From: Sorangium cellulosum So ce56 | Lineage (GTDB): Bacteria > Myxococcota_A > Polyangia > Polyangiales > Polyangiaceae | Reading direction: 5' to 3' | DNA length: 64,000 nucleotides | Assembly: GCF_000067165.1 (NCBI RefSeq) | Contig: NC_010162.1 | Span: forward strand, 7,013,001 to 7,077,000 | Shown here: one piece after another, positions 54,106 through 63,383 of the stretch | Numbering within the stretch: the first letter of the stretch is position 1 | Layout of the letters: every line of letters begins with the position of its first letter | Program-made: the position numbers and the translations under genes | The notes under the pieces: generated by a model | What the model was told of the DNA's origin: nothing | Databases searched by the model: none | The model's input: only the letters and a program-made list of their open reading frames with translations

Positions 54106-54821
54106 CGCTCACCTCCCGCGCGCTTCCAGACGGGTTGCCGATCCACCTCCGGCAGCGGAAGGACGACCGAGGGATGCCCCTCGGGCACCGGCGCTGCCTC
54201 GACGGCCGCCTTCAACACGGGCTGTGACCGCATGACCCGGGGCCCGCCCACGTGGAACTCGTCGCGTGCCTTCAGGCGCGCAACGGCGCGGCGAAACGCA
54301 TCGCGGGCGAGGCGGAGGCGCGAGTAGACGGTCCCCAGCGGGACGTCGAGCAGATCGGCGACCTCCTCGCCGCCCATGCCGTCGAGCTCGAAGAGCGTGA
54401 ACACGGCGCGCTGCTCGAGGGGCAGCTCGTCGAGGATCGCCTCGAGCAGCGTGATCGCCTGCCGCCGCTCCGCCTCCGCGCCGACGTCGGCCCGGTCATC
54501 GGCGCAGTCGAGCAGCGGCTCGTCGTCGTGAGCACGCCGCCTCATATGCGCGAGCTTGCGCCGGTCACGGGCGGCGTGAAAACAGATGCTGTAGAGCCAG
54601 GTCGTAATTTTGGACCGACCCTCGAATTCGGACAGCCGCCGATGGACGACCAGGAACACGTCCTGGACCGCGTCGGCCACGTCGCTCTCGGGCACACCGA
54701 GGCGTCGCAGCGAGCGCCACACGAACCGGAAGTGCTGCGCATAGACCTCTCCGAAGGTCATCCTGTCCTGCCGCTTCTCGCCATGCCCATCGCCTCCGTG
54801 GACGGTTCCGTGGCTCGCCAT
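54102..54821 (-). CDS. ECF-type RNA polymerase sigma factor
   Basis: 239 aa from ATG 54821. Sigma region 2: FGEVYAQHFRFVWRSLRRLG, VADAVQDVFLVVHRRLSEFE, then GRSKITTWLYSICFHAARDR. Region 4: LPLEQRAVFTLFELDGMGGE, EVADLLDVPLGTVYSRLRLA. A ~40-residue C-terminal extension after region 4 is extra. The gene overlaps its neighbours on both sides (TGATG with the upstream secreted protein, ATGA with the downstream membrane protein), a tightly coupled three-gene operon. It directs polymerase to a specific stress or envelope regulon, unknown. Confidence 0.94.
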   Translation of the reverse strand: MASHGTVHGGDGHGEKRQDRMTFGEVYAQHFRFVWRSLRRLGVPESDVADAVQDVFLVVHRRLSEFEGRSKITTWLYSICFHAARDRRKLAHMRRRAHDDEPLLDCADDRADVGAEAERRQAITLLEAILDELPLEQRAVFTLFELDGMGGEEVADLLDVPLGTVYSRLRLARDAFRRAVARLKARDEFHVGGPRVMRSQPVLKAAVEAAPVPEGHPSVVLPLPEVDRQPVWKRAGGER

Positions 54822-55996
54822 CAGAAAATCGACACGCGGGCGCTCAGGCCGACGAGCAGCCCCACCGGGGAGGGGTCGAGCGCCACGTCGTGCGTCAGGG
54901 GCGTGCCGGCCTCGCCGCCCGCGCGGCGCTCGACCGTGAAGCGCGCCCGCGCGACCGGCGCGAGGAGCGTCGCGCGCGCGGACCAGCCCAGCGCGCTGGA
55001 GCCGAGGAGGGTCCCTTCCGCGACGGCCGAGCCGCCGAGGGCGAACCAGGGCGCGGAGGCCTCGCGGTCCGGGGCGAACCCCTTGCCGGAGCCGTAAACG
55101 GCGCCCAGCACCGCCGCCGCGCAGGCCGAGAGCCGGAGGCCGTCGAGATCGCCGGCGATCGTGGCGCAGCCGCGCGCCGTGGCGGCGCCGAGCCCGAGGG
55201 AGACGACGCCCGGCGCGAGCTCGGTGTCCTGGGGGGGCAGCCATACCCCGCCGACGCCTGCGGACCACCCGCGGCGCCGCAGGGAGACATCGGCGATCGC
55301 GGCCGCCCGGAAGGGATCGAGCATGCCCATGGTCTGCGCGGCCCCGAGCTCCATCGAGACGTCCCCGCGCGCCGCTCGAGGCGGAGGACGCGGCGGCGCC
55401 GGCACCACAGGCGCCCGCGCGAGCGCGGCAGGGGCCGGCGCGGGCGCGACAGGGGCCGCCGCGGGCGCTGCCGGCGCGGGCGCGGCAGGGGCCGGCGCGG
55501 GCGGATCGCTGTCGAGCAGGATGGCGAGGGTCAGCGCCACCGCCTCGACGAGCTCGCCGCAGGACGCCCCCACCTCGGACGAGAGCTGCCGGGTGCGACC
55601 ACCTGCCTGAAGGACGGCGGTGTACGTGGCGCCGTCGTGGAGAAAGCGGACCTCGATCTCGGTCGCCCCGTCCGCGCTCGCCAGGGCGCCGCCCGCGTTC
55701 GCTGGCGTGTCGCCAGGAGGGGCGCCGCCCGCGTTCGCCGGCGTGTCGCCGGCAGCGGCGCCGGCGCCGGTGGGAGGGCCGGCGGTGCTCACGGGGTCGA
55801 GAGCCCGCCTCTCCATCACCCGCTCGACCGCGACGGCGAGCGACGGCGCGTCCGGGCAGTCGGCTGCAGCGGGCGCCCGCTGGACCGCGAGCCGCGGGAG
55901 CGGGGCGGCCACGACGACGCGCGGCCAGCCGAGGGAAAAGGCGCACACGGCCAGGACGCACAGCGCGCCCCGAGGCGAGGGATGAGGGCAGGTCAC
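54821..55996 (-). CDS. Secreted/envelope protein of unknown function in the ECF operon
   Basis: 391 aa from GTG 55996 with GGGAGG 6 bp upstream. A signal peptide (ALCVLAVCAFSLGWPRVVVA) is followed by a region with duplicated GDTPANAGGA, the strand pair IEVRFLHDGATYTAVLQAGG, an Ala/Pro linker, and a C-terminal ~150 residues rich in alternating small and hydrophobic residues (AIADVSLRRRGWSAGVGGVW, SLGLGAATARGCATIAGDLD) ending in ARVSIF. Aromatic end and beta character suggest an outer-membrane or envelope protein. First gene of the ECF operon; perhaps a sensor of envelope state. No family recognised. Confidence 0.75.
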   Translation of the reverse strand: MTCPHPSPRGALCVLAVCAFSLGWPRVVVAAPLPRLAVQRAPAAADCPDAPSLAVAVERVMERRALDPVSTAGPPTGAGAAAGDTPANAGGAPPGDTPANAGGALASADGATEIEVRFLHDGATYTAVLQAGGRTRQLSSEVGASCGELVEAVALTLAILLDSDPPAPAPAAPAPAAPAAAPVAPAPAPAALARAPVVPAPPRPPPRAARGDVSMELGAAQTMGMLDPFRAAAIADVSLRRRGWSAGVGGVWLPPQDTELAPGVVSLGLGAATARGCATIAGDLDGLRLSACAAAVLGAVYGSGKGFAPDREASAPWFALGGSAVAEGTLLGSSALGWSARATLLAPVARARFTVERRAGGEAGTPLTHDVALDPSPVGLLVGLSARVSIF

Positions 55997-56278
55997 AGGA
56001 TGCCTCCCATTACCGCAAGGAACGGCGCAAGCGGAGTTAGGACGCGCAGAGCTCTGTGGCCTTGGGCGAAATCGCCGCGAGGGCGAGACTGCCAGACGGC
56101 CAGGCCCCCGGCGCCTGCGGGAGACGCCGGTCGCGACGGCGCGCGTTCCATGGCGGAGGCGCCACCGCCTGCCACGCCGGAGAGCACGACGCCGCCGCCC
56201 GTGGCGCGACCGAGCGACCGATCGAACGACGGCGACGCCGGTCGCGAGCACGGCACGGGATCGGATAGAGTGCGCCCC

Positions 56279-56656
56279 ATGAACTCCTACGAGCTGGTGA
56301 CGTGCGCGAGCTGTTATGGCGAAGGCGAGATCAACACGGACTCCGGCCCCTATCTGTGCAAGGACTGTCACGGAAACGGCCGCATCCTCCCGACCGGAGA
56401 GCAGATCGAGGAGCGCATCCGCGAGATCGAGGTCGAGCTGGAGCGCCACCCCCAGGAGGCGAAGCCGGAGACCCGATGGCTCGTCTTCGAGCTGCGGCGC
56501 ACCCGCAAGCTGCTCTGGCAGATCCGGTCGTACTGCGAGGAAGCGCGGAGCGACGCAGACGACGCGATCATCGTCAAGATCCGCGATCTCGCCGACGCGG
56601 CCGTCGCCCCGAGGAGCCCTGCGGTGCCGCGGGAGATGCTCCCAGAGGACGCCTGA
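56279..56656 (+). CDS. Small CXXCXGXG zinc-finger-like protein
   Basis: 125 aa from ATG 56279. CASCYGEGEINTDSGPYLCK and CKDCHGNGRI give two CXXCXGXG units, the zinc-binding repeat of DnaJ and related chaperone-like proteins. A charged helical part (IREIEVELERHPQEAKPETR, RTRKLLWQIRSYCEEARSDA) follows. With only one zinc centre and no J domain it is not DnaJ; it may be a small adaptor. Its TGA overlaps the next ATG (TGATG). Confidence 0.85.
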   Translation: MNSYELVTCASCYGEGEINTDSGPYLCKDCHGNGRILPTGEQIEERIREIEVELERHPQEAKPETRWLVFELRRTRKLLWQIRSYCEEARSDADDAIIVKIRDLADAAVAPRSPAVPREMLPEDA

Positions 56657-57378
56657 TGCGCGGCTCCGCCGGGGAGCCGGACAGTCGACCCCGGAGAGCT
56701 CCCGCGTCCTGCTCGAGCGCGGCGCGGCGTGTTCCAGCGCCTGCTCTCTACCCTGCCCTCCTCGGCGCCGCGTGGGCCGCGCTCGCGCCGCCGGTGCAGC
56801 GCCTCCACGCGGGCGGCGCGCGCGCTCGCGGCCGCTTCCGCGTGCGGCGCGGCCGGGGGCTCGCGGCGCGCCTGGTCGCCGGTCTGCTGCGCATGCCGGA
56901 GGCGGCCGAGGACGTGGCCGTGACGCTCGCCGTCGAGCCGGCGGGCGACGGAGAGCGGTGGCTCCGCACCTTCGGGGTTCGCCCGCTCTTCTCCTCGCAG
57001 TGGCGCGCGGGTGATCTCCTGGTGGAGGGGCTCGGCCTCGTCCAGTGCTGGTTCCGGCTCCGCGCCGAGGGCGGAGCGCTCGTGTTCGAGCAGGTGCGGT
57101 CGACGCTCGGGCTCCGCCGCCTCGGCCTGCCGCTGCCCCGGTGGCTCGCCCCGCGGATCGAGGGGCGGGCCGGGCCGCTCCAGGACGAGGTCCACGTCGA
57201 CGTGCGGATCTTCGCGCCGGTCGCCGGGCTGCTCGTCGCGTACGAGGGGCGCGTGGCGAACGAGGCGGGCGGCGAGGCGCCCCCCGCTCGCGCCGGCGGG
57301 TCCACGCCGGAATCGACCGCGCCGTCAGCGCCGGAGCCCCGCGCGCCGGAGCCCCGCGCGCCGGAGCCCCGCGCATGA
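56656..57378 (+). CDS. DUF4166 domain protein
   Basis: 240 aa from ATG 56656. ALYPALLGAAWAALAPPVQR, LHAGGARARGRFRVRRGRGL, LVAGLLRMPEAAEDVAVTLA and GERWLRTFG.RPLFSSQW follow the DUF4166 pattern. The end carries EPRAP repeats from 15-bp direct repeats at 57329-57374. DUF4166 is often fused to or next to short-chain dehydrogenases; the function is unknown. It overlaps both neighbours by 1-4 bp, so the three genes 56279-57911 form one operon. The first ~28 residues are Arg/Ser-rich and the true start may be later. Confidence 0.82.
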   Translation: MRGSAGEPDSRPRRAPASCSSAARRVPAPALYPALLGAAWAALAPPVQRLHAGGARARGRFRVRRGRGLAARLVAGLLRMPEAAEDVAVTLAVEPAGDGERWLRTFGVRPLFSSQWRAGDLLVEGLGLVQCWFRLRAEGGALVFEQVRSTLGLRRLGLPLPRWLAPRIEGRAGPLQDEVHVDVRIFAPVAGLLVAYEGRVANEAGGEAPPARAGGSTPESTAPSAPEPRAPEPRAPEPRA

Positions 57379-57911
57379 TCACGGCGCTCGTGCTCCTCGC
57401 CGTGCAGGGCGCGCTCGGCGCCTTCGATACGCTCTATTACCACGAGTGGCGGGCGCGCCTGCCCGGCGGCGTGCCGGGCACGGCGCCCGAGCTCGTGCTT
57501 CACGGCGCGCGCGATCTCCTGTACGCGGTGCTCTTCGCCTCCTTGCCGTTCGTGCGCTGGGAGGGGCTCGCCGCGTGGGCGCTCGCGGCGCTGCTCCTCG
57601 CGGAGATCGCGATCACGCTCCGCGATTTCGTCGTCGAGGACACGGTCCGGAGGCCGCTCGGCGGCGTGTACCCGGGAGAGCGGGTGATGCACGCCGTGAT
57701 GGGCATCATTTACGGCGGCGCGCTCGCCCACCTCGTCCCCGAGATCTGGCGCTGGGCGCGCGGCCCCACCGGCTTTTCCCGCTGGGACGCGCCGCTCTCG
57801 CTCCGCGTGATCCTGCCGCTCATGGCCGCGGGCGTGCTGCTCTCGGGGCTGCGCGACCTCGGCGCCGCCTACGGGCCCCGCTGGCTGCGCTTCCCGTGGG
57901 GGCGCGCGTGA
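57375..57911 (+). CDS. Membrane protein of unknown function, coupled to the DUF4166 gene
   Basis: 178 aa from ATG 57375 (ATGA overlap with the preceding stop). Four to five hydrophobic helices: MITALVLLAVQGALGAFDTL, LLYAVLFASLPFVR, LAAWALAALLLAEIAIT, MGIIYGGALAHLVPEI and LRVILPLMAAGVLLSGLRDL. Polar motifs FDTLYYHEWRARLP and RDFVVEDTVRRPLGGVYPGE lie between them, possibly a metal or substrate site. Function unknown; coupling implies it works with the DUF4166 protein. Confidence 0.85.
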   Translation: MITALVLLAVQGALGAFDTLYYHEWRARLPGGVPGTAPELVLHGARDLLYAVLFASLPFVRWEGLAAWALAALLLAEIAITLRDFVVEDTVRRPLGGVYPGERVMHAVMGIIYGGALAHLVPEIWRWARGPTGFSRWDAPLSLRVILPLMAAGVLLSGLRDLGAAYGPRWLRFPWGRA

Positions 57912-57948
57912 GCCGCCGCCCGCGCCGCGCGCACCGCCTGACGCGCCG

Positions 57949-58827
57949 TCAGCCCTTCACCGCGCCCGCCGTGAGCCCCGCGAGGATGCGCCGCTGGAAG
58001 ACCAGCGTCAGCACCACGAGCGGCACGGTCACGACGATGGAGGCCGCCATGGTCTGCCCCCAGGGGATCTCGTAGAGCCCGCTGCTCGTCGTCGAGAACG
58101 CCTGGATCGCGTAGGTCACGGTGCGCTTGTCCGGCGTCTGCGTGAAGGAGAGCGCGAACAGGAACTCGTTCCAGGCGGCGATGAAGGCGAGGATGCCCGT
58201 CGTCGCCATCCCGGGGACCGAGAGCGGCAGCATGATCTGGGTGAACACCTGCCAGTGCGTCGCGCCGTCGACGTAGGCCGCCTCCTCGATCTCGCGCGGG
58301 ATCGCCTTCATGAAGCCGGTGAGCACCCACACCGTGAACGGGAGCGTGAAGATGAGGTACGTCAGGATCAGCGCGGGGAGCTGGTTGTACAGATTCAAGA
58401 AGTTGATCATCTGGAACAGGGCGCCGAGCACGGCGATCTGCGGAAAGATGGTCATCCCCAGGACCACGTAGAGCACGAGGCTGCGCCCTCGGAAGCGGAA
58501 CCTCCCCAGCGCGTAGGCGGCCAGCGAGCCCACGGCGAGCGACACCGCGGTGACCGAGACGGCGACGATCACGCTGTTCAGGAGCGCCGTCTGGAACTCG
58601 CCGTTCGCCAGCACGAGGCGGTAGTTGTCGAGCGTCGCGCGGCCGGGCCAGTAGCGGACCGGGGTCGTGAAGAGCTCGTCGTCGGGCTTGATGGAGGAGA
58701 CGAACGCCCAGACGAACGGGAAGACGGTGAACACGAGCACCGCGGCGACGAGCAGGTAGAGCAGGGCCCGCAAGGCGCCCTGTCCCAGCGAACGGCGCCG
58801 CCCTGCGCCTCGCGATGCGCCGCTCAT
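57949..58827 (-). CDS. Sugar ABC transporter permease (MalG-type)
   Basis: 292 aa with six predicted transmembrane helices. The ABC permease EAA loop EAAYVDGATHWQVFTQIMLP faces the cytoplasmic ATPase. N-terminal YLLVAAVLVFTVFPFVWAFV and C-terminal PLVVLTLVFQRRILAGLTAG match the MalG/CUT1 family. It is separated from the MalF-type permease gene by 1 bp. Together with the binding protein it imports a di- or oligosaccharide. The cognate ATPase (MalK/MsmX-like) is not in the window and is probably shared. Confidence 0.95.
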   Translation of the reverse strand: MSGASRGAGRRRSLGQGALRALLYLLVAAVLVFTVFPFVWAFVSSIKPDDELFTTPVRYWPGRATLDNYRLVLANGEFQTALLNSVIVAVSVTAVSLAVGSLAAYALGRFRFRGRSLVLYVVLGMTIFPQIAVLGALFQMINFLNLYNQLPALILTYLIFTLPFTVWVLTGFMKAIPREIEEAAYVDGATHWQVFTQIMLPLSVPGMATTGILAFIAAWNEFLFALSFTQTPDKRTVTYAIQAFSTTSSGLYEIPWGQTMAASIVVTVPLVVLTLVFQRRILAGLTAGAVKG

Positions 58828-58828
58828 C

Positions 58829-59761
58829 TCACACCTCCTCGGCGCGGAACACCGCGAGATAGATCGTGATGAACACCGCGATGATGAGGAAGAGCGCGAC
58901 GGAGATCGCCGAGCCGTAGCCGATGTCCGAGACGCTGACGAGGGTCTGCTGGGCGTAGGTCGCCATGGTCTGCATGTCCGGCCGGTTGCCGAACATGACG
59001 AAGAAGACGTCGAACACCCGGAGCGCGTCGAGCGTGCGGAAGATGAGCGCGACCAGCATCGCGGGCCTGAGGAGCGGCAGCGTGATCCGGGTGAACTGCT
59101 GGAGCGCCGTCGCGCCGTCGACCCGCGCGGCCTCGTACAGATCGTGGGGGATGAGCTGCAGCCCGGCGAGGAGGAGGAGCGCCATGAACGGCGTCGTCTT
59201 CCAGACGTCGATGAGCGCCACGGCCCAGAACGACACCGCGGGATCGGCGACGAAGGCGATGTTGCGGTCCAGGACGCCGAGCTGGTTGACGAGCAGGTCG
59301 TTGAAGACGCCGTAGACGTCGTTGTACATCCACTTCCACATCTGGGCCGAGATGACGGTCGGTATGGCCCAGGGGATGAGCATGGCCGCGCGCACCGCCG
59401 AGCGCCCCTTGAAGCGGGAGTTGACGACGAGCGCGACGCCGAGCCCGAGGGCGAGCTCGCCGAGCACGGTGACGACCGTGAAGATCACCGTGAGCAGGAC
59501 CGCGTCGTGGAAGTAGCTGTCCTGCACGAGATCGACGTAGTTCTGCGCCCCGATGATCCTGGCCGGCTCCCCGGTGCCGAGGCGCGCGTTCGTGAAGCTC
59601 AGGTAGAACGTCTCGGCGAGGGGATAGAGGGCGATGAACGCGACGACCGCGAGCGTCGGCAGGAGGAACAGCCAGGCGCGCCGCCGTCGCCGCGCGTCGA
59701 GCGACGGGTGGTCTGGAGGGGCCGCCGCGCTCGTGGCCGCTGGGTTCGCCGGCATGCTCAT
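58829..59761 (-). CDS. Sugar ABC transporter permease (MalF-type)
   Basis: 310 aa from ATG 59761 (a second ATG two codons on). RRRRAWLFLLPTLAVVAFIA opens the first helix; TVISAQMWKWMYNDVYGVFN and EAARVDGATALQQFTRITLP (EAA loop) are CUT1-family markers; YGSAISVALFLIIAVFITIY ends the protein. It lies between the binding protein gene (122 bp upstream) and the MalG-type permease gene. Confidence 0.95.
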   Translation of the reverse strand: MSMPANPAATSAAAPPDHPSLDARRRRRAWLFLLPTLAVVAFIALYPLAETFYLSFTNARLGTGEPARIIGAQNYVDLVQDSYFHDAVLLTVIFTVVTVLGELALGLGVALVVNSRFKGRSAVRAAMLIPWAIPTVISAQMWKWMYNDVYGVFNDLLVNQLGVLDRNIAFVADPAVSFWAVALIDVWKTTPFMALLLLAGLQLIPHDLYEAARVDGATALQQFTRITLPLLRPAMLVALIFRTLDALRVFDVFFVMFGNRPDMQTMATYAQQTLVSVSDIGYGSAISVALFLIIAVFITIYLAVFRAEEV

Positions 59762-59883
59762 GGGATATCCGTTCTCGCGAGGTGGTGTGGCCGGGAGATC
59801 TCGTGAGCCGCGCACCGCGCCGCGCGCCGTGCCAATGGCGGGCGAGGCGCGCGAGGGCGGCGCGCGGCGCGCGCCGCGCGGTG

Positions 59884-61287
59884 TCAGCGAAGCGCGCGCG
59901 TGAGCCGCTGCTCCACCTGCCCGAGCACCGCCTTCGGCTCCTTGCCCTGCAGGATCTGGCTCACCCCCTGGAAGAAGGCGATCGACGCCTCGTTGTACCG
60001 GGCGCCGGTGCTGTTCGAGGGGCGCGGCACGAGCGCGATGTCCTTCGCGCTCGCCAGGAAGGGCAGCGACTTCACCACCTCCGCGTCCTGCTGCACCGAT
60101 CGGATCGTCGGGAGGAAAGAGCCCGCGGTCGCGCGGAACCGCTGCGCCTCGGGGCTCGTCATGTAGCGGACGAGCTCGATCGCCGCGTCCTTGTTCGGCG
60201 AGAACTTCGACACCGCGAGCTGCCATCCGCCGATGGTGCCCGCGCTCTTCTGTCCAGGCTCGTGCGGCAGCGGGCCCGCCGCGAACTTGCCCTTGATCGG
60301 CGAACGCTCGGCGTTGCCCGCCGCGTAGGCATAAGGCCAGTTGCGCATGAAGGCGGCGTTGCCGCCCTGGAACGTGTTGCGCGCGTCCTCTTCCTCGTAG
60401 CTCGTCACGCCGGCGGAGGAGATCGAGCCCACCCAGCCCCTGGCGCGCGCGAGCGCCTTCTGGGCTTCCGGGTTGTTCACGGTGATCTTGCCCTCCTCGA
60501 TGATCGCGCCGCCGCCGTGGGAGGCGATCCACTCCAGCGCGTTGCAGGTCAGCCCCTCGTAGGCCTTGCCCTGCCAGACGAAGCCGACGAAGTTCGGGCT
60601 CGCCGCCCGCTCGCCGTCCTGGATCTTCTTCGCCATCTGCTCCAGCTCGTCCCACGTCTCCGGCGGCTTCTGATACCCGTACTTCTCCAGAAGATCGGTG
60701 CGGTAGTAGAGCAGCCCGAAGTCGGTGAACCACGGCATCGCCACGAGCTTGCCGTCGACCGTGTTGTTCTGGACGATGCTCTCGATGTGCTGCTTCGCGG
60801 CCTCGCCGAGCTTCTCGCTCAGATCGACGAGGTTCGGCGCGAAGGCGCCGGGCCAGATGACGTCCAGCATCATGACGTCGATGTCCCCGGACTGCGCCTG
60901 GAAGAGGCGCTGGTAGACGGAGTAGGTCTCGGTCGCGTCCTTGGGACGGGGGATGATCGTCACCTCGATGCCGGTGTCCTTGTGGAACTGCTGGATCATC
61001 ACCCTGTCGAGCTCGGCGCCCACGCCCACCGGCTCGCTGTAATACTTGAGCTTGCTGCCGGCGTATCGCTTCGCCTCGGCGGCGTTCGGCACGGCGGGGG
61101 GCTGCGCCTTGATCGCCTTCTCGCCCGGCGCCTCCGACACAGCGGCCGCCGTCGTGGCGGCGGCGCCAGGGGGGTTCTCGCGGGCAGGCGGGGTCTTGTC
61201 TCCGCGGCAGGCGCACAGCCCGACGACGAAGAGGAGCAGCGCTGCGGTTCGCCATGCGCGGAGATGATGCTGCCGAGTGGGGTCCAT
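59884..61287 (-). CDS. Sugar-binding lipoprotein of the ABC transporter
   Basis: 467 aa from ATG 61287 (AAAGGATC upstream). Signal peptide with lipobox LCAC, an Ala/Pro-rich spacer, then a family-1 solute-binding protein: HKDTGIEVTIIPRPKDATET, FQAQSGDIDVMMLDVIWPGA, VAMPWFTDFGLLYYRTDLLE, GKAYEGLTCNALEWIASHGG and IGGWQLAVSKFSPNKDAAIE. The pattern fits trehalose/maltose-type binding proteins (ThuE/LpqY class). It captures the sugar outside the inner membrane and hands it to the permeases. First gene of the operon. Confidence 0.94.
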   Translation of the reverse strand: MDPTRQHHLRAWRTAALLLFVVGLCACRGDKTPPARENPPGAAATTAAAVSEAPGEKAIKAQPPAVPNAAEAKRYAGSKLKYYSEPVGVGAELDRVMIQQFHKDTGIEVTIIPRPKDATETYSVYQRLFQAQSGDIDVMMLDVIWPGAFAPNLVDLSEKLGEAAKQHIESIVQNNTVDGKLVAMPWFTDFGLLYYRTDLLEKYGYQKPPETWDELEQMAKKIQDGERAASPNFVGFVWQGKAYEGLTCNALEWIASHGGGAIIEEGKITVNNPEAQKALARARGWVGSISSAGVTSYEEEDARNTFQGGNAAFMRNWPYAYAAGNAERSPIKGKFAAGPLPHEPGQKSAGTIGGWQLAVSKFSPNKDAAIELVRYMTSPEAQRFRATAGSFLPTIRSVQQDAEVVKSLPFLASAKDIALVPRPSNSTGARYNEASIAFFQGVSQILQGKEPKAVLGQVEQRLTRALR

Positions 61288-62005
61288 CGCAGGATCCTTT
61301 CTGAGCTCTGTTCTGGAGAATTTCCGCATTCCCGGTGGCCGGCAGAGCTATCGAGATGCGCCGCTCACGCCCGCGCCCCGAAGGGCGAGTGCCCGCGGCA
61401 GCATCGACCAGATGCGCGCTCGGGAGCAAGCGATCGCGCCGCCTCTCCAGGGGTAAAAAGCTCAGGAAAGAGCCGTCGATCACAGACGGGACGGAGCGCG
61501 CGCTGCTCGGCACTGCTCTGCTCGCTGATCGCTGGCGGCGCAGCAGACGGCGCGCGGCGCGCCGCACACGCCGCACACAGCGCGGCGCGAAGCACGATGC
61601 GCCGCGCGGAGACGCGACGCGCGCTGGCGGCGCGGTGAGACGAGACAGCAGCGCTGGCCGCGAGACGCGACACGACGCGCGCTGGCCGCGAGATGAGGTG
61701 AGGCGAAACGCGATGCGCCTGCGTCGCGCGGAGGCAACGGGCGCAATACGTGCGCGCGCCCGCGCGCCGACGCCACCACCTCGCGCCGAAGCGCAATTTC
61801 GGCGGCAATTCAGCGGTAGACGCGCGTCGCGCGCGCCCTGAACGTGGGCTGCTTTGCGCTTGCGGAGCCTTTCCGGAGGCGGTAGAGCCGATGCTGCGTG
61901 GCCGGCGCTCGCGATCCGGCACGGTGCCGCGGGCTCGTGGCCTGCTGGCTCCAGGCTGGTCCTGCCGAGCAGGACGAGCCCGAACCGGCCTGCGCACGGC
62001 GGTGC
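61288..62005. other. 718-bp gap, GC-rich and low complexity
   Basis: Between the binding-protein gene and isochorismate synthase. The centre (about 61550-61700) is very rich in GCGC and GACGCG, with GCGCTGGCCGCGAGA at 61651 and again at 61679 and a weaker form at 61621, a degenerate ~28-30 bp tandem repeat. Open frames on both strands are composition artefacts. The two promoters must lie near the ends. Confidence 0.6.
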
Positions 62006-63286
62006 ATGACTCCCCTGACGTTCTCCTCCTCGGCCGACGCCCCCCGCCAGGCGGCGCGGCTCGTCGCCCGCACCTTCCGGCTCGACGCCGACACGCTCGC
62101 GAAGCTGCCCGGCGGCGTCTCGTCGCTCATGGGAGACGGCGCGCGCGTCTGGCTGCACCCCGGCACCCAGCTGGTCGCGCACGGTGTCGCCGCCCGCCTG
62201 GAGCTGCCGCACGGCATCGAGGGCGGCGTGGCGTGGATCAAGGAGACGCTCGCGTCGATCGAGGCCGCCGACGCCGTGGGACGCCCGGGCTGCGGCCCGG
62301 TGGCGCTCGGCGCCCTGCCGTTCGACCGGACGGAGCCGGCCGCGCTCGTCGTGCCGGCCCAGATCGTCGGCGCGGCCCCCGACGGGACCGCGTGGGTCAC
62401 GACCATCGGCGAGGGCGCCGCCCCGGCGCCGCACCTGGAGCGGGCCGAGGGCCACCGGCGCTCGCCCGACAGCTTCACGCTCCGCTCCGCGCTCCCGCAC
62501 GAGGAGTGGTGCGGGCGCGTCGCGCGCGCGGTGGCCGACATCCAGCAGGGGGCCCTCTCCAAGGTCGTGCTGGCCCGCGCGGTCGACGTCGAGGCGAACC
62601 GCCCCATCGTCGTCGAGGAGGTCCTGCGCCGCCTGACCGCGCTCTACCCCTCGTGCGCGATCTTCCACGTCGACGGCTTCCTCGGCGCGAGCCCCGAGCT
62701 CCTGCTCTCGCGCCGCGGGCGCGCCGTCTCCTCGCACCCCCTCGCCGGCACCTACGCGGTCTCCGCCGACGTCGACGCCGACCGCCGGTTCGCCGAGGTC
62801 CTGCGGCGCTCGGCCAAGGACCAGCGCGAGCACCGCTTCGTGGTCGACGCCGTGGCCGCCGCGCTCGCGCCCGAGTGCGCGTCGCTCGAGGTCCCCAGCG
62901 AGCCGTCGATCCTGAGCCTGCGCAACGTGATGCACCTCGGCACCCCGATCCACGGCCAGCTCGCGGAGGCGGCGCCGGACGCCCTCACGCTCGCCGCGCG
63001 CCTGCACCCGACGCCCGCCGTGTGCGGCACGCCGCGCCAGGCGGCGGAGGCCTGGCTGGGCGCGCACGAGGGCATCCGGCGCGGGCTCTACGCGGGGCTC
63101 GTGGGCTGGGTCGACGCCCGCGGCGACGGCGACTGGTTCATCGGCATCCGCAGCGCCACGGTCGACGGCGCGCGCGCGCGGATGGTCGCGGGCGTCGGGG
63201 TCGTCGCGGGCTCGAACCCGGAGGCCGAGCTGGTCGAGACGCAGCTCAAGCTCCAGGCCATGCTCGCGGCCATCATCCGCCCCTGA
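62006..63286 (+). CDS. Isochorismate synthase (MenF/EntC family)
   Basis: 426 aa from ATG 62006; the frame is open further upstream but the added residues have no homology. The chorismate-binding domain shows DIQQGALSKVVLARAVDVEA, FLGASPELLLSRRGRAVSSH, PLAGTYAVSADV, SKDQREHRFVVDAVA-type, LRNVMHLGTPIHGQL, ARLHPTPAVCGTPRQAAEAW and GLYAGLVGWVDARGDGDWFI. LHPTPAV-G is the hallmark of isochorismate and related synthases. It converts chorismate to isochorismate for menaquinone or siderophore/salicylate. No other men or ent gene is visible. A GATase gene follows 97 bp downstream. Confidence 0.9.
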   Translation: MTPLTFSSSADAPRQAARLVARTFRLDADTLAKLPGGVSSLMGDGARVWLHPGTQLVAHGVAARLELPHGIEGGVAWIKETLASIEAADAVGRPGCGPVALGALPFDRTEPAALVVPAQIVGAAPDGTAWVTTIGEGAAPAPHLERAEGHRRSPDSFTLRSALPHEEWCGRVARAVADIQQGALSKVVLARAVDVEANRPIVVEEVLRRLTALYPSCAIFHVDGFLGASPELLLSRRGRAVSSHPLAGTYAVSADVDADRRFAEVLRRSAKDQREHRFVVDAVAAALAPECASLEVPSEPSILSLRNVMHLGTPIHGQLAEAAPDALTLAARLHPTPAVCGTPRQAAEAWLGAHEGIRRGLYAGLVGWVDARGDGDWFIGIRSATVDGARARMVAGVGVVAGSNPEAELVETQLKLQAMLAAIIRP

Positions 63287-63383
63287 TGCCGCGCCCGCCG
63301 CCGGGGCGCCTCACCCGAGCCGGGATCCGCGCCGGCTCGCCTGCATCGACGGCCGCGATGCGGGCCCCGAGGCGAGCTTCGCC

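Noticed and set aside
61335..61841. Open frames in the gap before isochorismate synthase
   Set aside because: Arg-rich products of low-complexity GCGC sequence, no ribosome site, no recognisable fold.
58829..63067. A 1,412-codon open frame on the minus strand
   Set aside because: Only the last 310 codons (MalF-type permease) are real; the rest is antisense to isochorismate synthase or lies in non-coding, GC-rich DNA.
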